Below are positions 58,231 to 64,000 of a stretch of 64,000 nt of DNA, piece by piece (the first letter of the stretch is position 1; the number at the start of each line of letters is the position of its first letter). Position numbers and translations under genes: made by a program. Source of the DNA: Ursus arctos (taxonomy: Eukaryota; Chordata; Mammalia; Carnivora; Ursidae); the NCBI RefSeq assembly GCF_023065955.2, contig NW_026622874.1, positions 5,934,001 through 5,998,000 on the forward strand, written 5' to 3'. The notes beneath the pieces are model-generated. The model saw nothing but the letters and a program-made list of their open reading frames with translations, searched no databases and had not been told where the DNA came from.

Positions 58231-59430
58231 GCTCAAGGACCTCTGCGTCTCTGTGAAGCATGAAGTGGCAGCTGATAATGGCAGGTATGACATTAGAAGG
58301 GAGAACTTGCTGAGTTGAGAAGACGCAGATTCAAGTCAGGGAAGCTGTGGCATCAGGAAGTTTTGGATCAGAATTCTGGAGAGCAGAGCACTACACTGAA
58401 GAAGAATTCCAGGGGAAGAGCTAGCGTTTCCTGAGTCCTGCAGGTCGTATGCCCCTTAGACTCATAGCTGGGGCTCTTCTCCTGGAGTCTGATAGGCAGC
58501 CTTCCAAATCCCTGTGCATTCCAGAATGCAGTGAGGACTGTTTCTGTCTGTATGAGTTACCCACGATCAAATTTATTCTTTGAAACCCTGCTGTGTCTTC
58601 CTAGTTGTTCGTTCTTCACTGAGGATCTCAAAATAATTTTCCTGGATATACTAGCATGTTTATCCTCCATTTAGAAAATTATAATGAACAAGCCTTTTTA
58701 CTTATTTCCATTTTTTTTTAAATCGAAGTGATCTGTATATGTTTTAAGAAGACTTGTCATAAAAACTGCATTCCTTTGTCCCATTCTTTCTGCCTCCAAA
58801 TCTCTTTTGCTAGAGGTAGACACCTAGAGACTTCTGGCTGCTTGTTCTTTCGCTTCCTTTAATTACCTATTTCTTGTTATACTTGAGCTACTGTCTTTTG
58901 ATTCTTTCGTTCTAGGTATTACCCGTTAATTTCCTACCATCTACACTTTCTATCTTCCCATACACTTTCTATCTTCCTAGTGTAAGTCTTTCCTTAAATC
59001 CTGCTCAATTCTTTATGATTCTATACAAATATTATTCATAGTTTTGCCATGCGTTTTATTTTAATTCAGTTCTTTTCTTGAACATCTTTTTGTTGTCCTT
59101 GGTGTAAGTGACCACTTTGCCTTGTTTTCTATATAACTCTCACCAGTTCATCCCCAAACTTTCCAACCGATAATTCCTTTCTCTCCCAGACACATTAAGT
59201 AACCTAGTGGTTCCCTTTTACCTTTGGAGAGAGCTTCACTTGAGTCTTGCTTTCTCCCTTCTCATCCAGACTATTGTGCTGGCCTGTTGTAGCACTGTCA
59301 AGCCAGGACTACCCTACTCTTCATCATGGGATTCACTGCACGGCAGTCTAGCAGGGGATCCTGTTTCCTAGGTCCATGTCTGGCATTCTCTTCATCTGAT
59401 AGTAGCTCCCGAGAAGGGTTCTAATGGAAG
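58231..59430. other. Intronic stretch without a recognised gene
   Basis: Mixed T-rich sequence, with no exon recognised. Part may be old L1. Confidence 0.35.
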
Positions 59431-59789
59431 TAAATATTTTATAATCTTGCACATGTGAAAAATGCTTTCACTGCTACCCTCGTACTTGATTGATAATTTG
59501 TTTGGGTATAATATTATAGATATGAGATGATTTTTCTTAGAATTTAGCAGGCATTGCATTATCTTCTAATTTACTGTTGAGACATCTGGTGCCATTTTAA
59601 ATCTCAATTCTTCTGTTATAACCTTCCCGGCCCCTTTTCTAGAAGCATTTAGGATATTCTGTTTTTTCCCCAGTGTTCTGAAATGTTATGATTATATAAC
59701 TTTTGTATGGGTCATTTATCATCTGGGCAGCTGCGTCAATTTTAGCCTTTCCCATATTTTGTGACTTTCCAAATCAAGTCTCATCTTGC

Positions 59790-62481
59790 TTTTTGGCTCT
59801 CACATATGAGTTGAAACTATGTTATCTTAATCACTACGTCTTTATAAGAAGTCAGTTTCTGGGAGGGATGTGCTGCTATAATTCTTCTTCTAAGATTGTC
59901 TTGGATATTCTTGGCCACTTGTTTTTCCATATGATTGTTAGGATTATATTATTGGTTTATATACATACATGTGCAAACATAGAAATACCCCTTCAGAAAT
60001 GGAAGCTTGTAGACCTGCATTGAATTTAGAGGTTAATTTTGGGGAAATTGATGTCTATCACATGGAATCATCCCTTCCACAAACATGGTGTCTCTCTCCA
60101 TTGTTTTAGGTTTTCTTTTATGTCTGTTATTGAAGTTTTATAATCCTGTTCACTATAAATCCATTACCTTTATTTGTTAAATTTGTTCCTAGGCACACTG
60201 AATTTTTGGGGTGTAGAGCATTATAACTGATAACTTTTACAGTTTTTCAGTTTAATAGCTTGTTGCTTTTGTTTAGGACCGCGGTTGATTTTTGTATACT
60301 CATCTTGAAATTCGCAAGCTCACTAATTTTTTTATTAGTTCAAAATGATTTGTAGATTCTTCTAGGTTTTGTACATAGACAATCATATAATCCACAAATA
60401 ATGATCAGCTTTAGGTTTTGTCTTTAACAAATGCTTACATATGCTATGTCTCGCACCCCCCCCCATGCAATCAGTGACCTTCAGTGCATTATTAAATAGG
60501 TATGGTAATAGGGAGCTGCTTTGCCTTGTTCTTGATGCTAATGGTGTTTTTTCTGTAGTTTCAAATTAAGTGTGATGTTTGCTGTAAGCTTTGGTAGATA
60601 TTCTTTACAAGATTAAGGAAATTTCTGTTCCTTATGATGAAATTTCTGTTTCTTATTAGCATAAGAATGTGTTGTTATGGTTGTTATTGTTGTAATCAAA
60701 TCACTTTTCTGCATCCATTGAGATGATGATATTAGGGTGTTTTTCCTTTAATCTGTTCAACTGATGAATGACATAGATTGTCTAATGTTAAATCCTCCAT
60801 TCTTTGGCCAAACATAACTCTATCATGAAGATGTATTGATATTTTTGAACAAATTGCTGAATTGACTGCTAATATCTTATATTGGATTATTAACCTGAGA
60901 TTCATACTTGAGATTGACCATTCTATTATTGCAGTATGATTTTCTTTCTCAAATCGTTCTTGTCTGATTTTTGTATTTGGGTTATCTTAGCCTTATAAAT
61001 GGACAGGGAAGTAGTTGTATCCTCTCCACTTACCAATTTTGGCTTTAGAACAGTTTATATAGTACAGGGATTCATAAGAAATAGTCTTATGAAATTGGTA
61101 GAACTCACTTTTAAATCACCTTTGCCTCGGTTTGGTTTTGTTTTCCTCTTGTTTTTTTGGTTTGTTTTCCAGGTAGATTTTATACTATTGATTCACATTT
61201 TTTAATGGTTATAGGTCTCTTTGGTTTTCTATTTCTTCCTGAGTCAGTTTTGGTAAGTTATATTTTTTTTCTATGAAGATTGTCATTTTCTCTGAGTTTT
61301 CAATTTTGTTATGTAACGTTTATATTGCACTCTTCCTAGCTTTATAATCTCTGTTACCTGTGTAGTTTTGTTGTTTTTTCAATCCTAATGTTGTTTGCTT
61401 GTGCTTTTCTTTTCCTTCATCAGTTTTGATCTATAGAGCATTTTACTATTTTTCAGTTCTAAATATTTTTCAGCTTTGGTTAGAATACTTCTGTGGACCA
61501 TTGATTATTTAGATATGTGCCTTTTAATATCTTTAGTATAGTGTTTACTTATTTATTTTTTATTTCTAGTTTTATTTTACTGGAGAATGGGTCTATTTGA
61601 TACCATTTTTTTCTGGCATTTGTCAAGATTTGCTCTTGCTTTCTAACAGGCTAGTTTTTATAATGTTATTTGTTTGAAAATAATACACTCTTTAATTTCT
61701 GGATGCAAGTTTCTATGTGGGCCCATGAGATTGAAGTTGTTAATTTGTTGTTCAAATTTTTTATAATTCTTACCAGTTTTACTTCTTTCTGATGTATCTG
61801 TTATTTTAAAAGTCTTATGATACTGAATTTATTAATTTTTCCTTGTAATCATCAATGTTTTCACAACCCTTTTGTAGCTGTGTTGTTAGGTATATTATTC
61901 AGAATTGCTATTCCAGGGTATTTTCTTTTACAATTATATTAATGAATTTTTAAAAATTTTAATAATGATTTTGCCTTTAGAGTCTCTTTTAACTGATAGA
62001 AATATAGCTACCTTAATTTTCTTTTAACATCTGCCTGATGTATCTTTTCCATTCTTTTACTTTTAACCTTTCTGTGTCCTGTGTTTAGGTATATCCCCTT
62101 TAAACAGATTATTGCTAATTTTTAAAAATATTTCTTCATTTTGGTTTTATTTGTCACCCAGTGTGATGATGCTGTCTTTTAATAGGTAAATTTAATCCAT
62201 TTATAAATTTCATGATGATCAATATATTTGTATTTATTCTTAGTATCTGATCTTGTGCTATTTACTATAGATTTTGCTTGTTTGTTTACATGCATGCTCC
62301 CCCTCCCCTTTTTTTTTTTTGCCTGCTGTTGGCATGGTCAAGTGTAGTTTAATTTCTCTTTTTATTTTCTTCTTTGGAAGCTATACATTCTATTTCAAAT
62401 ATTTTAATGTTTTCTTTAAATTTTTAACTTTTAAGGTTTACCTAAAGTCTAGAGTCAATTTCTCCACTATTTTCCTAAGCC
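59790..62481 (-). repeat. Ancient L1 ORF2, antisense
   Basis: It reads as reversed L1 ORF2 through its length: GATTGTCTTGGATATTCTTG, AGTTTTATAATCCTGTTCAC, TTTGTTCCTAGGCACACTG, AGGTATGGTAATAGGGAGC, TTTCCTTTAATCTGTTCAAC and CTTTTAATATCTTTAGTATA. No open frame is left. It is interrupted at 62494 and probably resumes at 63724. Confidence 0.8.
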
Positions 62482-62493
62482 AAACAAGAAACT

Positions 62494-63711
62494 CAGTTTA
62501 TCTTATATACGAAAATTAACTAAAAATGAATCAAAGACCTGAATATCATAAGCTGAAACTATAAAACTCTTAGAAGAAAACATAGGGGAAATCTTTATGA
62601 CATTGGATTTGGCAAGGATTTCTTGGATATGACACCAAACAACAGGCAGCAAAAGGAAAAATAGATAAACCGAATTGTATCACCTTTAAAAATTTCTGTG
62701 CATTGGAGTACACAGTCATCTTAGTGAAAAGGCAACCAATGGAATGGGAGAAAATAGTTGAAAATCATATGTCTGATTAGGGGCTAATTATCCAGAATAT
62801 GTGAAGAACTTCTACAACTCAATAACAACTCAATTCAAAATGAGTGATGTACTTGAATAGACATTTCTCCGAAGAAGATATACAAATGGCCAACAAGCTC
62901 AACATCCCTCGTCATTAAGGAAATGCAAATCAAAGATACTACTCACACCTGTTAAGTGGTACTGTTAAAAACATTTTTTAAAATCCCACAATAAAATAGA
63001 AAATAAGAAGTGCTGATGAAGATGTGAAGAAATCGGAAAACTTGTGCCCTGTTGGAGGGAATGTAAAGTGCAAAATGCTATAGCCGCTCTGATAAACAGT
63101 ATGGCAGTTCTTCAGAAACTTAGAAATAGAATTACTGTTTTATCCAGCAATTCCACTTCTGGGTATATACTTCACAGAATTGAAAGCAGGGACTCAGAGA
63201 TATTTGTACACCTGCATTCATAGTACCCACAATATCCAAGAGATTTAAGTAACCAAGGTGTCCATCAGCAGATGGATGGATAAAGAAAATGTAGTATTTA
63301 CATACAATGGAGTATTATTCAGTCTTAAAAAGAAGGAAATTTTAACACGATACAACATGGATAAGCCTTGAAAATGTTACGTTAAGTGATTTAAGCCAGA
63401 CACGACATGTCAAATATTGTATGATTTCATGGTAGTCAGACTCAGAAAGCACAGTGGTGGTTGTCAGGGCCCGGGGTGGGGCAGGAGGTGGGCAGGGGGC
63501 AGTTAGTGCGTAATGGATGCAGAGTTTCGGTTTTGCAAGATGAAAAGAGTTCTGGAGAAGGATAGTGGTGATGGTTGAACCGCAGTGTGAATGTACTTCA
63601 TGCCACCGGAACGAGTGCTTGGAAATGGTTGTAAGGGTAAATTCTATGCTATGGGTATTTTACCACAATTAAAAATAATAATTAAAAAGTAAGTAAGAAA
63701 TAAAGATGAGA
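62494..63711 (+). mobile_element. L1 (distal ORF2 and 3'UTR) inserted in an older L1, 12-bp target-site duplication
   Basis: AATGGGAGAAAATAGTTGAA, AAGAAGATATACAAATGGCC, CAATTCCACTTCTGGGTATA, TACAATGGAGTATTATTCAG and ATTTTACCACAATTAAAAAT run in L1 order. AAACAAGAAACT occurs at 62482-62493 and 63712-63723. Confidence 0.87.
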
Positions 63712-63723
63712 AAACAAGAAACT

Positions 63724-64000
63724 TCGACCACTTGAATCCTAATTGTTCCCTTGATAACATGCTACTGTTTTCTGGTATTTTTGTTCCGTCTGATTTTTCA
63801 ACCTTTAAATAGTTGTTGCTTGCCCTCTGTCACCTCCGTTTCTCCTTCTCTTTTTCCTACGCCTCTTCGTCCTCTTCCTCTGTGTCATTATTTTATCCAG
63901 TTAATGAGTGTATATATGTTAAAGTTTACTAATACCTTTGTTCACAGTTGCTTTTACTATCACATTATTCCATATGGGTTAAATTTCTTGTTTCCTGAAG
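63724..64000 (-). repeat. Continuation of the ancient antisense L1
   Basis: Sequence resuming after the inserted L1 (for example CTGATTTTTCAACCTTTAAA and GTGTCATTATTTTATCCAG) is consistent with the L1 strand broken at 62481. The match is weak. Confidence 0.4.

Larger units (their letters stand above)
55553..64000 (+). other. CDC42BPA: CDC42BPA intron after the DFG exon, partial
   Basis: The window ends inside this intron. It holds HAL1/L1M ORF1-type sequence on the + strand, an ancient L1 ORF2 on the - strand and a younger + strand L1 inserted in that. No further CDC42BPA exon was found. Confidence 0.88.

Overview
This window is nuclear DNA from a mammal of the order Carnivora. It carries many copies of the carnivore tRNA-derived SINE (SINEC/CAN-SINE). 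Several have the 'CCTTCGGCTCAGGGCGTGATCCCGGCG' type of body typical of bear and other arctoid genomes, so a bear-like caniform is my best guess (inference, not proven). There are no bacterial-style genes, CRISPR arrays or operons. Nearly all the open frames in the window are chance frames or lie inside repeats.

The only protein-coding gene I can support is CDC42BPA (MRCK-alpha kinase), read on the + strand. Four consecutive internal exons are present at 12790-12873, 19157-19252, 32484-32632 and 55459-55552. Together they encode about 141 contiguous residues of the kinase domain, from the last glycine-loop residue through the VAIK-type lysine, helix C, the hinge, the HRD catalytic loop, the DFG motif and the start of the activation segment. 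All splice sites are GT-AG and the reading frame is intact across every junction. The first coding exon or exons (residues 1-90) and everything after about residue 231 lie outside the window. The window therefore consists of part of a large 5' intron, three complete introns (6.3, 13.2 and 22.8 kb) and the start of the next intron.

The introns are filled with repeats of different ages. Old elements are MIR, L2, HAL1/L1M fragments, MER5A, hAT DNA transposons and two copies of an ERVL-like LTR. Middle-aged and carnivore-type L1 pieces lie at 15.1, 32.9, 37.4, 46.9, 48.8, 49.4, 52.7 and 62.5 kb. About two dozen SINEC copies are present, many with clear target-site duplications. Notable structures are a CpG-rich hAT transposase fossil (21.4-23.4 kb), a three-level nest LTR > SINE > solo LTR (30.5-31.9 kb), a twin-primed (5'-inverted) L1 with its target-site duplication (52.7-54.4 kb), an L1 inserted in an older L1 (62.5-63.7 kb), a SINE 26 bases downstream of a kinase exon donor, and a 34-bp triplicated splice-acceptor-like repeat just upstream of the second kinase exon.

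I found no new multi-gene system. The points of interest concern repeat architecture and its possible effect on CDC42BPA splicing.
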